Source: Peribacillus frigoritolerans (GTDB taxonomy: Bacteria > Bacillota > Bacilli > Bacillales > DSM-1321). Taken from it: a DNA stretch of 64,000 bases. Where the stretch lies: contig NZ_CP158190.1 in NCBI RefSeq assembly GCF_040250305.1, positions 1,706,001 through 1,770,000 on the forward strand, read 5' to 3'. Below are positions 42,012 to 50,188 of this stretch, in pieces. A program made the translations under genes and the position numbers. Within the stretch, counting starts at the first letter, position 1; every line of letters begins with the position of its first letter. The notes beneath the pieces are model-generated. The model saw only the letters and a list, made by a program, of their open reading frames with translations, was not told the DNA's origin and made no database searches.

Positions 42012-42055
42012 AAGCCGACACTATCATATTCGTATGATGGTGATCGGCTTTTTTT
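42012..42055 (+). terminator. Intrinsic terminator after rpe
   Basis: AAGCCGA (42012-42018) and the following ACTATCAT pair with ATGATGGT and TCGGCTT (to 42050), a stem of about 15 base pairs. A run of T extends to 42055. Confidence 0.88.
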
Positions 42056-42110
42056 ATCAATCAAACATAGGAATCTTTAATATGAATATGTAAAGAAAAG
42101 GATGATTTCG

Positions 42111-42764
42111 ATGATTATTAGTATTATGGCTGGAGGTCCGGAATGTTTTTGGCCGGATCTGACATCGTATAAGGAGAAGACTGACCTTTGGGTCGGGGTT
42201 GACAGGGGAGTATGGTCTTTGCTTGAAAAAGGTATCGAACCTAGATACGGTTTTGGGGATTTTGATTCAGTTTCGGAAGGTGAATACAGGAAAATTGAGC
42301 AAAGGCTGGAACAAATCAATCTATATTCTTCGGAAAAGGATGAAACGGATTTAGAAATCGCTTTTAAATGGGCAATAGGGCAAAAGCCAAGTGAAATTCA
42401 CATTCTGGGCGCAACAGGGGGAAGAATGGACCATTTTCTTGGGAATATCCAGCTGCTCCAAAAAGAAAGTGTCCTCCCTCATCATGACGATATGGATATA
42501 TACATAGTCGATCGGCAAAATATATTCACAGTAAAGACAGCAGGTTCATATGAGGTCACTGCTTTGAAAGATAAGAAATACTTGTCATTGCTCCCCGTAA
42601 CGGCTGAAGTCACCGGCATTACACTTTCGGGGTTCAAATACCCGCTGGATGATGCAAGCTTGGAAATAGGTTCGACGCTTTGCATCAGCAATGAACTAAT
42701 TTCCGAATCTGGGAATGTTTCATTTGAGAAAGGCATATTAATGGTGATAAGAAGCAGTGATTAA
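42111..42764 (+). CDS. thiN: Thiamine pyrophosphokinase
   Basis: ThiN converts thiamine to thiamine diphosphate. The 217-residue product has IMAGGPE at the start, the metal-binding GFGDFDSVS, the EKDETDLEIAFKWA segment and LGATGGRMDHFLGN, all typical of bacterial TPK (YloS). The ATG at 42111 sits 8 bases after AAAAGGA, so I prefer it to the ATG at 42102, which is inside that sequence. Confidence 0.93.
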   Translation: MIISIMAGGPECFWPDLTSYKEKTDLWVGVDRGVWSLLEKGIEPRYGFGDFDSVSEGEYRKIEQRLEQINLYSSEKDETDLEIAFKWAIGQKPSEIHILGATGGRMDHFLGNIQLLQKESVLPHHDDMDIYIVDRQNIFTVKTAGSYEVTALKDKKYLSLLPVTAEVTGITLSGFKYPLDDASLEIGSTLCISNELISESGNVSFEKGILMVIRSSD

Positions 42765-42886
42765 AATTCATGCTTAGAGCAGATTCGGATATAATTACGA
42801 TCATCCTATATCCGCTTAAAAGCTTATGTTGTAATAGAAAAATTCCACTTCATCTTTAATTGTGGGATGCAAAGAGGAGGGGCATG

Positions 42887-42967
42887 ATGAAATTTTATAC
42901 GATTAAATTGCCAAAAGTTCTGGGCAGTTTGGTAAGGGCTATGCTCGGAGCGTTTAAAAAAGGCTGA
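42887..42967 (+). CDS. spoVM: Stage V sporulation protein M, 26-residue spore coat anchor
   Basis: This gene encodes only 26 residues, ending in RAMLGAFKKG. It starts MKFYTIKLPK, the exact pattern of SpoVM, including the conserved Pro9. SpoVM is an amphipathic helix that recognises the convex forespore membrane and anchors the coat ATPase SpoIVA. The ATG at 42887 lies 6 bases after AGGAGG (42875-42880). A second ATG directly before it (42884) is too close to that ribosome binding site. It sits between thiN and rpmB, as in B. subtilis. The 122-base gap before it should hold a mother-cell promoter that I cannot place. Confidence 0.95.
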   Translation: MKFYTIKLPKVLGSLVRAMLGAFKKG

Positions 42968-42981
42968 TACTTATCTCCATG

Positions 42982-43012
42982 ACACCTCTCAAATTAAGGG
43001 AGGTGTTATTTT
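42982..43012 (+). terminator. Intrinsic terminator after spoVM
   Basis: ACACCTCTC (42982-42990) pairs with GGGAGGTGT (42998-43006), nine pairs including one G-T, with a 7-base loop. TATTTTTT follows. Between here and rpmB (43013-43124) I see no gene. Confidence 0.88.
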
Positions 43013-43124
43013 TTCGGTAAAAAGGGGCGGCCATCCATTAATGGGTGAAGGCTCCCTCCTTGATGCAGGAAAGACCTGATCAACGAATTGAAACCATCCC
43101 CATTAAATACCGGCCATTACAAGT

Positions 43125-43148
43125 AAAAAGGCATCCTAAGAGGATGCC
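43125..43148 (-). terminator. Intrinsic terminator of rpmB (minus strand)
   Basis: GGCATCCT (43130-43137) pairs with AGGATGCC (43141-43148), a perfect 8-base stem with a 3-base loop. Five A at 43125-43129 give the T-run on the minus strand, just after the rpmB stop. Confidence 0.9.
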
Positions 43149-43154
43149 GTAACA

Positions 43155-43343
43155 TTATACGCGTTCTACTTTGCCCGATTTAAGAGCTCTTGCAGAAACG
43201 TATACACGTTTAGGTTTACCGTCAACTAAAATACGTACTTTTTGAAGGTTAGCGCCCCATGTACGCTTGCTAGCGTTCATTGCGTGAGAGCGGCTGTTAC
43301 CAGAACGAGTTCTTCTTCCAGTGATTACACATTTACGTGCCAT
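43155..43343 (-). CDS. rpmB: 50S ribosomal protein L28
   Basis: The 62-residue basic protein reads [22 protein letters not shown] and continues with [13 protein letters not shown] and [14 protein letters not shown], the L28 pattern. Only one cysteine (residue 5) is present, so it is the zinc-free form. On the minus strand it lies alone between spoVM and yloU, with AGGAGGGA just before its ATG. Its own promoter must lie in 43344-43500; no clear pair of hexamers could be assigned. Confidence 0.98.
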   Translation of the reverse strand: MARKCVITGRRTRSGNSRSHAMNASKRTWGANLQKVRILVDGKPKRVYVSARALKSGKVERV

Positions 43344-43524
43344 GTCAAATTCCCTCCTAACTACAACAAGCTTAAGTTTTTCGCAGTCGTCTTAAGTCTT
43401 TGTAAAATACTTTAATAATTTATCATACCTACCGTTAGAATGCAATACTTCAGTTAATTACTTTCAAGAAAAAAACCTTGACATACATACTTCAAAATTG
43501 AATTATATATAGTACCGTAAGACA

Positions 43525-43553
43525 TTTACTTTTAAAACCATAGACATTATAGT
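43525..43553 (+). promoter_or_regulatory. Promoter candidate for yloU-fakA
   Basis: TTTACT (43525-43530) and TATAGT (43548-43553) are separated by 17 bases, and the yloU ATG lies 42 bases after the -10. A perfect TTGACA upstream at 43488-43493 has no acceptable -10 at normal spacing. Confidence 0.6.
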
Positions 43554-43595
43554 AAAATGTCTTTAGTTGATTTGATTTTTGGGAGGGAAAAGAAA

Positions 43596-43958
43596 ATGTC
43601 TATCGAATTACAAACGAAGTATGGACAAATTGATATCTCTAATGAGGTTATCGCTACTGTAGCAGGCGGCGCAGCCGTGGATTGCTACGGAATTATAGGA
43701 ATGTCTTCCAAAAAACAATTTAAAGACGGCATTGCCGAAATTTTAAGAAAAGAAAACTTTACTAAGGGTGTAATTGTCCGTCAAGAAGAGGAAGAAGTTC
43801 ATATCGATATGTATATTATCGTAAGTTATGGAACGAAAATCTCGGAAGTTGCACATAATGTGCAATCAAAGGTAAAGTACACCCTGGACAAAACTGTAGG
43901 ATTAGCTGTTGATTCCGTCAACATTTTTGTACAGGGAGTTCGTGTGACGAACCCTTAA
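43596..43958 (+). CDS. yloU: Asp23/Gls24 family protein YloU
   Basis: The 120-residue protein belongs to the Asp23 family: YGQIDISNEVIATVAGGAAVDCYGIIGM, DMYIIVSYGTKISEVAHNVQSKVKYTL and VNIFVQGVRV. Members are envelope-stress proteins, often at the membrane; the molecular role is unclear. ATG 43596 lies 8 bases after GGGAGGG and matches the family start. The longer in-frame ATG at 43557 adds 13 residues and lies too near the promoter. It is cotranscribed with fakA in the usual pair. Confidence 0.94.
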   Translation: MSIELQTKYGQIDISNEVIATVAGGAAVDCYGIIGMSSKKQFKDGIAEILRKENFTKGVIVRQEEEEVHIDMYIIVSYGTKISEVAHNVQSKVKYTLDKTVGLAVDSVNIFVQGVRVTNP

Positions 43959-43976
43959 GTATAGGAGGAAAGTTTT

Positions 43977-45647
43977 GTGTCAATTACAAGTTTGAACGGA
44001 AAGCGCTTTGCAGAAATGATCATTCAAGGTGCCAACCATTTAGCGGCTAATGCCCAAATGGTTGATGCGTTGAATGTTTTCCCTGTTCCAGATGGGGATA
44101 CAGGAACGAATATGAATTTATCGATGACTTCGGGTGCGAAGGAAGTGCAAAATAACGTCCAGGAACACATCGGGAAAGTGGGTGCGTCACTTTCAAGAGG
44201 ACTGCTAATGGGCGCACGCGGCAATTCGGGAGTTATCCTTTCGCAACTGTTCCGCGGTTTTGCTAAAGCGATTGAACATAAATCGGAAATCAATAGTGAA
44301 GAATTTGCCCAAGCTTTTGAAGCGGGGGTTCAGACAGCTTATAAAGCCGTCATGAAACCTGTTGAAGGAACCATTTTAACGGTTGCAAAAGATGCAGCCA
44401 AGCAAGCGGTTTCATCAGCAGCAAATCATATAGACCTTATTCAGGTGATGGAAGAAATCGTTACGGAGGCCAATGCTTCTTTAAAACGCACACCGGATCT
44501 TCTTCCAGTCTTAAAAGAAGTGGGAGTCGTTGATAGCGGCGGGCAAGGGTTGGTGTTCGTTTATGAAGGTTTCCTTGCTGAGCTGAAAGGTGAGGCCCTT
44601 CCATCCCGACCTGCAAATGGCCCAAGCATGGATGACATGATCAATGCCGAACATCACATGAATGTACAAGGGCATATGAACACGGAAGATATCGTGTATG
44701 GCTACTGCACGGAATTCATGGTCCGATTGGAAAGTGAAAAACTTGCCAATGAATCATTTGATGAAGAAAAATTCAGAAATGATTTAAGTGAATACGGAGA
44801 TTCTTTATTAGTCATCTCAGATGATGAAGTCGTCAAGGTACATATTCACTCTGAACAGCCTGGCACGTGCCTGAATTATGGACAGCAATATGGTAGCTTA
44901 ATAAAAATGAAAATCGATAATATGCGTGAACAGCATACTGCGATTGTAGGTCAGACGAATACACCGCTTCAAACTAAACCGTCCACCAAAGAGAAGTACG
45001 CTGTAGTGTCAGTGGCGATGGGTGCTGGCATCAGCGAATTATTCAAAAGCATCGGTGCTAAGTCCGTCATCGAAGGCGGACAAACGATGAATCCTAGCAC
45101 GGAAGATATCGTTAAAGCTGTCGAAGAGGCATATGCAGATCATGTGATCATCTTGCCTAACAATAAAAATATCATCATGGCGGCCAATCAGGCTGCAGAT
45201 GTACTTGGGGATCATGTGACTGTCATCCCAACGAAAACAGTACCACAGGGAATGGCTGCATTGCTGGCTTTCAACCCTTCAATTGATGCTGAAGAGAATA
45301 AAAAAGCGATGATCGAAGCCCTTTCGCATGTGAAAACGGGCCAGATTACTTATGCTGTCCGGGATACCAACATTGACGGTCTTGCAATCGAGACCGGGGA
45401 CTTCATGGGAATTGCTGAAGGCACCATCAAAGTGAAGGATAAAGACATGACCCAAGCGGCAAAAGATCTTCTTTCCGATATGATTGACGAAGATTCAGAA
45501 ATCCTTACCATTTTATATGGAGAAGATGCCACTGCTGAAAATGTCGAAAGTCTTGTTGCGTTTTGTAATGAGAATTACGAAGACGTTGAAGTTGAAGTGC
45601 ATAATGGGAAACAACCTTTATATTCTTTCATTTTTTCAATTGAATAA
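43977..45647 (+). CDS. fakA: Fatty acid kinase catalytic subunit FakA (YloV, DAK2 domain)
   Basis: FakA phosphorylates fatty acids bound to FakB proteins so that PlsX/PlsY can use them for phospholipids. The 556-residue protein has an N-terminal DhaL-type kinase domain with the metal-binding NVFPVPDGDTGTNM and GARGNSGVILSQLFRG. A middle domain and a C-terminal DegV-like domain (SVAMGAGISELFKSIGA onward) follow. GTG 43977 lies 8 bases after AGGAGG. The gene fits functionally with the fapR-plsX-fabD-fabG lipid cluster 4 kb downstream. Confidence 0.95.
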   Translation: MSITSLNGKRFAEMIIQGANHLAANAQMVDALNVFPVPDGDTGTNMNLSMTSGAKEVQNNVQEHIGKVGASLSRGLLMGARGNSGVILSQLFRGFAKAIEHKSEINSEEFAQAFEAGVQTAYKAVMKPVEGTILTVAKDAAKQAVSSAANHIDLIQVMEEIVTEANASLKRTPDLLPVLKEVGVVDSGGQGLVFVYEGFLAELKGEALPSRPANGPSMDDMINAEHHMNVQGHMNTEDIVYGYCTEFMVRLESEKLANESFDEEKFRNDLSEYGDSLLVISDDEVVKVHIHSEQPGTCLNYGQQYGSLIKMKIDNMREQHTAIVGQTNTPLQTKPSTKEKYAVVSVAMGAGISELFKSIGAKSVIEGGQTMNPSTEDIVKAVEEAYADHVIILPNNKNIIMAANQAADVLGDHVTVIPTKTVPQGMAALLAFNPSIDAEENKKAMIEALSHVKTGQITYAVRDTNIDGLAIETGDFMGIAEGTIKVKDKDMTQAAKDLLSDMIDEDSEILTILYGEDATAENVESLVAFCNENYEDVEVEVHNGKQPLYSFIFSIE

Positions 45648-45720
45648 GTAGAGAACCATGAAGATGAGGGAGACTTATTCGTCACAATGTTTGAGGATCC
45701 TGAAAAAAATAAAAGGCAAT

Positions 45721-45758
45721 AAACTGCATATGTCATTAGGCTATGCAGTTTTATTTTT
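45721..45758 (+). terminator. Intrinsic terminator after fakA
   Basis: AAACTGCATA (45721-45730) pairs perfectly with TATGCAGTTT (45742-45751), an 11-base loop lies between them, and TTTTATTTTTT follows. Confidence 0.88.
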
Positions 45759-45786
45759 TATGAAAAGAAGGATTACGGACAGAGTA

Positions 45787-45817
45787 ATTGTAATTACAAT
45801 ATATCAGCCTTTATTAT
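45787..45817 (+). promoter_or_regulatory. Perfect 14-base palindrome overlapping the putative sdaAB promoter
   Basis: ATTGTAATTACAAT (45787-45800) is a perfect palindrome. It contains TTGTAA (45788-45793), a 4/6 -35, and TATTAT (45812-45817) lies 18 bases further as a 5/6 -10. A dimeric repressor bound here would block RNA polymerase. The regulator is unknown, and the sequence is not a clear match to operators that I can recall for Fur, PerR, Zur or CcpA. Confidence 0.55.
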
Positions 45818-45854
45818 TAAACTGACTCCCAGTGTATAGAAGGAGGAGCAAGTC

Positions 45855-46517
45855 ATGAAATTTAGAAGTGTATTCGATATAATTGGTCCTGTTATGATCG
45901 GCCCCTCTAGTTCCCATACGGCAGGAGCTGCAAGGATCGGCAGGGTTGCCAGGAATTTATTCGACCGGGAACCAAAATGGGTCCATATTTCTTTTTACGG
46001 ATCATTTGCCAAAACCTATAAAGGCCATGGAACGGATGTAGCCATTGTAGGAGGCTTACTTGATTTTGATACATTTGATGAGAGAATCAAAGAATCGCTG
46101 GAAATAGCCCGTAAAAAAAAGATGAAAATTACTTTTCGGGAAGAAGAAGCCGTACCGGAGCATCCCAATACAGCAAAAATAACGGTTGGTGATGATGATG
46201 GTGAACTGGAACTTGTCGGAATATCAATAGGCGGGGGAAAAATCGAAATCGTCGAACTGAACGGGTTTAAATTGAGGCTCTCCGGGCACAACCCTGCCAT
46301 ACTCGTCGTTCATGATGATCGATTTGGTGCCATCGCAAATGTTTCAAACATATTAGCCAAGCATCAAATCAATATTGGCCAGATGGAAGTCTCCCGAAAA
46401 GAAAAAGGGAAGATGGCCTTGATGACGATTGAAGTGGACCAAAACCTGGAGGATCACGTCATCGCTGAAATTACAGCACTCCCCAACATCACTCAAGTAG
46501 CGAGGATTGTGGATTGA
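45855..46517 (+). CDS. sdaAB: L-serine dehydratase, iron-sulfur-dependent, beta subunit
   Basis: SdaAB with SdaAA deaminates L-serine to pyruvate and ammonia. The 220-residue beta subunit has the MIGPSSSHTAGAARIGRVAR signature near the start and a C-terminal ACT domain (about residues 148-220: LVVHDDRFGAIANVSNILAKH), probably the serine-sensing part. AAGGAGGAG precedes ATG 45855. It is cotranscribed with sdaAA, 37 bases downstream. Confidence 0.96.
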   Translation: MKFRSVFDIIGPVMIGPSSSHTAGAARIGRVARNLFDREPKWVHISFYGSFAKTYKGHGTDVAIVGGLLDFDTFDERIKESLEIARKKKMKITFREEEAVPEHPNTAKITVGDDDGELELVGISIGGGKIEIVELNGFKLRLSGHNPAILVVHDDRFGAIANVSNILAKHQINIGQMEVSRKEKGKMALMTIEVDQNLEDHVIAEITALPNITQVARIVD

Positions 46518-46554
46518 TAGGGCAATCGTCTCCACTTAGGAAGGAGAAGAAATC

Positions 46555-47439
46555 ATGTTTCGAAATGTAGCGGAATTAGTAGAATTAGCTGAATCAAAGC
46601 AAAAGAAAATTTCAACGCTGATGATAGAACAGGAAATGGAAGTTACGGGAAAAAGCCGTGAAGAAATCATCCGCCAGATGGGGGTCAACCTGGATGTAAT
46701 GGAACAGGCAGTTGAAAAAGGACTTCAAGGTGTCCGGTCCGTTTCCGGCCTGACGGGAGGGGATGCAGTCCTTCTTCAGACTTACATTAAATCAGGAAAT
46801 TCCTTATCCGGTGAACTGCTGCTGGATGCGGTAAGCAAAGCGGTGGCAACAAACGAAGTGAACGCAGCCATGGGAACGATTTGTGCGACACCGACTGCCG
46901 GATCTGCCGGTGTTGTACCTGGAACACTTTTTGCTTTGCAAAATAAATTAAAGCCGAATCGGGAACAGAAAATTGAGTTCCTATTTACAGCAGGGGCGTT
47001 TGGTTTTGTTGTAGCGAATAATGCTTCGATCTCTGGAGCCGCAGGGGGCTGTCAGGCTGAAGTCGGTTCTGCTTCGGGCATGGCGGCGGCAGCCATCGTA
47101 GAAATGGCAGGAGGGACACCTGCACAAAGTGCAGAAGCGATGGCAATCACATTAAAGAACATGCTTGGCCTTGTGTGTGACCCTGTTGCTGGGCTTGTGG
47201 AGGTGCCTTGTGTAAAGCGTAATGCCATGGGGGCAGCCAATGCTATGGTTGCCGCTGATATGGCGCTAGCGGGGATCACAAGCCGCATACCGTGTGATGA
47301 AGTGATTGATGCGATGTACAAAATCGGGCAAACAATGCCATCGGCTCTTAGGGAAACTGCACAAGGAGGTTTAGCGGCAACACCGACTGGACGGGAGTTG
47401 GAAGCCAAAATCTTTGGCTTGCCGCTGAATAAGAAGTGA
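46555..47439 (+). CDS. sdaAA: L-serine dehydratase, iron-sulfur-dependent, alpha subunit
   Basis: The 294-residue alpha subunit carries the 4Fe-4S cluster. Candidate ligand cysteines lie in GTICATPTAGSAGV, AAGGCQAEVGSA and LGLVCDPVAGLVEVPC. The C-terminal region keeps LRETAQGGLAATPTG. AAGGAGAAG precedes ATG 46555. It overlaps the GTG start of recG by 4 bases, an odd pairing of a metabolic gene with a recombination gene that is shared with B. subtilis. Confidence 0.96.
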   Translation: MFRNVAELVELAESKQKKISTLMIEQEMEVTGKSREEIIRQMGVNLDVMEQAVEKGLQGVRSVSGLTGGDAVLLQTYIKSGNSLSGELLLDAVSKAVATNEVNAAMGTICATPTAGSAGVVPGTLFALQNKLKPNREQKIEFLFTAGAFGFVVANNASISGAAGGCQAEVGSASGMAAAAIVEMAGGTPAQSAEAMAITLKNMLGLVCDPVAGLVEVPCVKRNAMGAANAMVAADMALAGITSRIPCDEVIDAMYKIGQTMPSALRETAQGGLAATPTGRELEAKIFGLPLNKK

Positions 47440-49487
47440 ACCCCGCTTTACAGGAACCCATAACAGCAGTAAAGGGCATTGGGGCCGAAACGGGGGCAGC
47501 TTTGGGGGAAATGGAGATCCATACCGTCGCGGATCTCCTTGAGCATCTCCCATATCGCTATGAAGATTACCGATTGAGGGATTTAGAAACGGTCGAGCAT
47601 GATGAGCGGGTTACCATAGAAGGCAAAGTTCATACGGTGCCTACATTAGGATACTTCGGAAAGAAAAAATCCAGGCTTACGATTAAAGTGTTAACGGGGA
47701 GATATTTAATAAATGTGATTTTTTTTAACCAGCCATATCTGAAGCCGAAGCTTGCGATAGGCGAAACCGTAACGGTAACGGGAAAGTGGGATCGTCATCG
47801 CCAAACCATTACAGGCTCGGAATGCCACGTTGGCGATCGTAGCCGGGAGAAAGAGTTCGAACCGGTGTACTCAGTGAAGGGCAGCATTACTGTCAAAGGG
47901 CTCCGCCGCTTTATCTCCAATGCATTTTCTGAATATGGGGCCATGATAGAAGAAAATCTGCCCCCGCAATTATTGTCGGCATACAAACTGATGCCGCGTA
48001 ACGACGCTCTTCGTACCATGCATTTCCCTCAATCGGCCAATGAGGTGAAAAAGGCTCGCCGCCGTTTTGTGTATGAAGAATTTTTATTGTTTCAACTTAA
48101 AATGCAGGCACTTCGTAAAGTGCAGCGGGAGCAGTCAAAAGGAATTGGCCAGGAGTTTGACATGGAGCAGCTGGAAGCCTTTGTAGGAACTCTCCCTTTT
48201 CCTTTGACGAACGCCCAGAATAGGGTCGTCGAGGAAATAATGAATGACATGAAATCTCCCTACAGGATGAATCGCCTGCTTCAAGGTGATGTCGGGTCTG
48301 GAAAAACGGTGGTTGCCGCCATATGCCTGAAGGCGACGATTACAGCAGGTTTCCAAGGTGCTCTAATGGTCCCGACGGAAATCTTGGCTGAGCAGCATAC
48401 TCAATCGCTGAAGGCGATGTTGGAACCGAGTGGAGTGAAGGTCGCATTGTTGACAAGTTCGGTAAAAGGCAAAAAGCGCAAGGAACTATTGCAAATGCTG
48501 GAATCCGGCGAGCTAGATCTTTTGATAGGAACACATGCATTGATACAGGATGAAGTGAATTTTCGGAACCTGGGACTTGTCATAACGGACGAACAACATC
48601 GTTTCGGAGTGGAGCAGCGCCGGATCCTTCGTGAAAAGGGTACAAATCCAGATGTACTTTTCATGACGGCTACACCGATTCCGCGAACGCTTGCAATTAC
48701 AGTGTTTGGGGAAATGGACGTCTCGACGATCGATGAAATGCCTGCCGGGCGTAAAGCGATAGAAACCTATTGGGCGAAACTCCAAATGCTTGATCGGATC
48801 TTAACATTTGTCGAAAAGGAACTAAAGAAAGGGAGACAGGCTTACGTTATCTGTCCATTGATTGAGGAGTCGGAGAAACTCGATTCTTTACAGAATGTTC
48901 TCGATGTTCATGCAATGCTGACTCAATACTTTGCGAACAGGTACAAAGTGGGACTTATGCATGGCCGGCTGCCCGCGGATGAAAAAGACGAAGTGATGCA
49001 GCAGTTTAGTGCCAATGAAGCACAAATCCTTGTTTCCACGACGGTTGTCGAGGTTGGGGTGAATGTTCCAAATGCAACGGTAATGGTCATTTATGATGCG
49101 GAGCGCTTTGGGCTTTCACAGTTGCATCAGCTGCGCGGAAGGGTTGGACGGGGAAGCGATCAGTCCTTTTGCATCCTGCTGGCTGATCCGAAAACGGAAG
49201 TCGGCAAAGAACGGATGAAAATCATGACCGAGACAAACGATGGATTCGCCCTTTCCGAAAAAGATTTGGAACTACGCGGCCCCGGGGACTTCTTCGGTAA
49301 AAAACAAAGCGGCCTTCCCGAGTTCAAGGTAGCCGACATGGTCCATGATTACAGGACCCTGGAAGTTGCAAGGGAAGATGCTGCAAAATTGATTGCCTCC
49401 CAAAGCTTTTGGCATTCCCCTGAGTATGCACCGCTGCGGAACTATTTAGCGGGAACGGGAGTATTCACGGGAGAAAAGCTGGACTGA
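47436..49487 (+). CDS. recG: ATP-dependent DNA helicase RecG
   Basis: RecG remodels stalled forks and branched recombination intermediates. The 683-residue protein has a wedge domain (about residues 60-150) and helicase motifs: Walker A GDVGSGKTVVA near residue 283, DEQH in VITDEQHRFGVEQR, TATPIPRTLA and QLRGRVGRG. The GTG start at 47436 overlaps the sdaAA stop as GTGA, without a strong ribosome binding site, so translational coupling is likely. Confidence 0.96.
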   Translation: MNPALQEPITAVKGIGAETGAALGEMEIHTVADLLEHLPYRYEDYRLRDLETVEHDERVTIEGKVHTVPTLGYFGKKKSRLTIKVLTGRYLINVIFFNQPYLKPKLAIGETVTVTGKWDRHRQTITGSECHVGDRSREKEFEPVYSVKGSITVKGLRRFISNAFSEYGAMIEENLPPQLLSAYKLMPRNDALRTMHFPQSANEVKKARRRFVYEEFLLFQLKMQALRKVQREQSKGIGQEFDMEQLEAFVGTLPFPLTNAQNRVVEEIMNDMKSPYRMNRLLQGDVGSGKTVVAAICLKATITAGFQGALMVPTEILAEQHTQSLKAMLEPSGVKVALLTSSVKGKKRKELLQMLESGELDLLIGTHALIQDEVNFRNLGLVITDEQHRFGVEQRRILREKGTNPDVLFMTATPIPRTLAITVFGEMDVSTIDEMPAGRKAIETYWAKLQMLDRILTFVEKELKKGRQAYVICPLIEESEKLDSLQNVLDVHAMLTQYFANRYKVGLMHGRLPADEKDEVMQQFSANEAQILVSTTVVEVGVNVPNATVMVIYDAERFGLSQLHQLRGRVGRGSDQSFCILLADPKTEVGKERMKIMTETNDGFALSEKDLELRGPGDFFGKKQSGLPEFKVADMVHDYRTLEVAREDAAKLIASQSFWHSPEYAPLRNYLAGTGVFTGEKLD

Positions 49488-49508
49488 ACTGAATAAAAAA
49501 CCCAATAG

Positions 49509-49549
49509 CAGATTGTGAGATTTTACTCAATATCTTGCAATCTGTTTTT
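49509..49549 (+). terminator. Terminator-like hairpin after recG, overlapping the fapR promoter
   Basis: CAGATTG (49509-49515) pairs with CAATCTG (49538-49544) and TGAG (49516-49519) with CTCA (49526-49529), followed by TTTTT. The 3' arm shares bases with the -35 of the fapR promoter (49535-49540). Confidence 0.6.
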
Positions 49550-49563
49550 AAAATATATATACT
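49535..49563 (+). promoter_or_regulatory. Sigma-A-type promoter of fapR
   Basis: TTGCAA (49535-49540) and TATACT (49558-49563) are separated by exactly 17 bases, with the FapR box 4 bases downstream of the -10. Confidence 0.82.
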
Positions 49564-49567
49564 ACTA

Positions 49568-49584
49568 TTAGTACCTAGTCATAA
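49568..49584 (+). promoter_or_regulatory. FapR operator in front of fapR
   Basis: TTAGTACCTAGTCATAA (49568-49584) matches the FapR inverted-repeat operator, with the left half (TTAGTACC) intact and the right half more degenerate. It covers the expected transcription start, so FapR should repress its own operon until malonyl-CoA or malonyl-ACP releases it. Confidence 0.88.
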
Positions 49585-49606
49585 TACTACGGATGGTGAC
49601 CTTCAA

Positions 49607-50164
49607 ATGCGAAGAAATAAGAAGGAACGCCAGCAATTATTAATCGAAACGATTAAACAGAATCCTTTTGTAACGGATGAGGAGCTGGCTGAAAAATATT
49701 CGGTGAGCGTCCAGACCATTAGGCTTGACCGTCTTGAATTATCGATACCGGAACTGCGTGAACGTATTAAAAGCGTGGCCGAGAAAAAATTCAGTGACGA
49801 AATCAGGGCATTGCCTTTGGATGAAATCATCGGGGAAGTAATTGATCTTAATTTAGATGACAATGCAATTTCGATTTTGGATATAAATAAGGAGCATGTC
49901 TTTAAGAGGAATGGAATTGCAAGGGGACATCACCTTTTTGCCCAAGCAAATTCATTGGCTGTAGCAGTCATAAATGATGAATTGGCATTAACTGCGAAAG
50001 CATCCATTTTATTTACTCGTTCGGTAAAGGAAAATGAAAGAGTGGTAGCTAAAGCTAGGGTTAAAAACGTGGACCACACCAACGATCGTTCCGTGGTGGA
50101 GGTTAGAAGCTACGTGGGTAATGAACTGGTTTTTAAAGGCGAGTTCGAAATGTATCGCTCTTAA
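49607..50164 (+). CDS. fapR: Transcription factor FapR, malonyl-CoA-responsive regulator of lipid synthesis
   Basis: FapR represses fatty-acid and phospholipid genes. The 185-residue protein starts with a helix-turn-helix ([32 protein letters not shown], residues 20-55). A hot-dog effector domain follows ([27 protein letters not shown] and [22 protein letters not shown]). The ATG at 49607 matches the family start MRRNKKERQ; an in-frame TTG at 49535 is inside the promoter. The FapR box just upstream supports the identity. Confidence 0.96.
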   Translation: MRRNKKERQQLLIETIKQNPFVTDEELAEKYSVSVQTIRLDRLELSIPELRERIKSVAEKKFSDEIRALPLDEIIGEVIDLNLDDNAISILDINKEHVFKRNGIARGHHLFAQANSLAVAVINDELALTAKASILFTRSVKENERVVAKARVKNVDHTNDRSVVEVRSYVGNELVFKGEFEMYRS

Positions 50165-50188
50165 CTTGCTAGTAAAGGATGAAAGAAA

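Noticed and set aside
43488..43493. Perfect TTGACA as -35 for yloU
   Set aside because: No acceptable -10 is found 16-18 bases downstream; the pair at 43525/43548 fits better.
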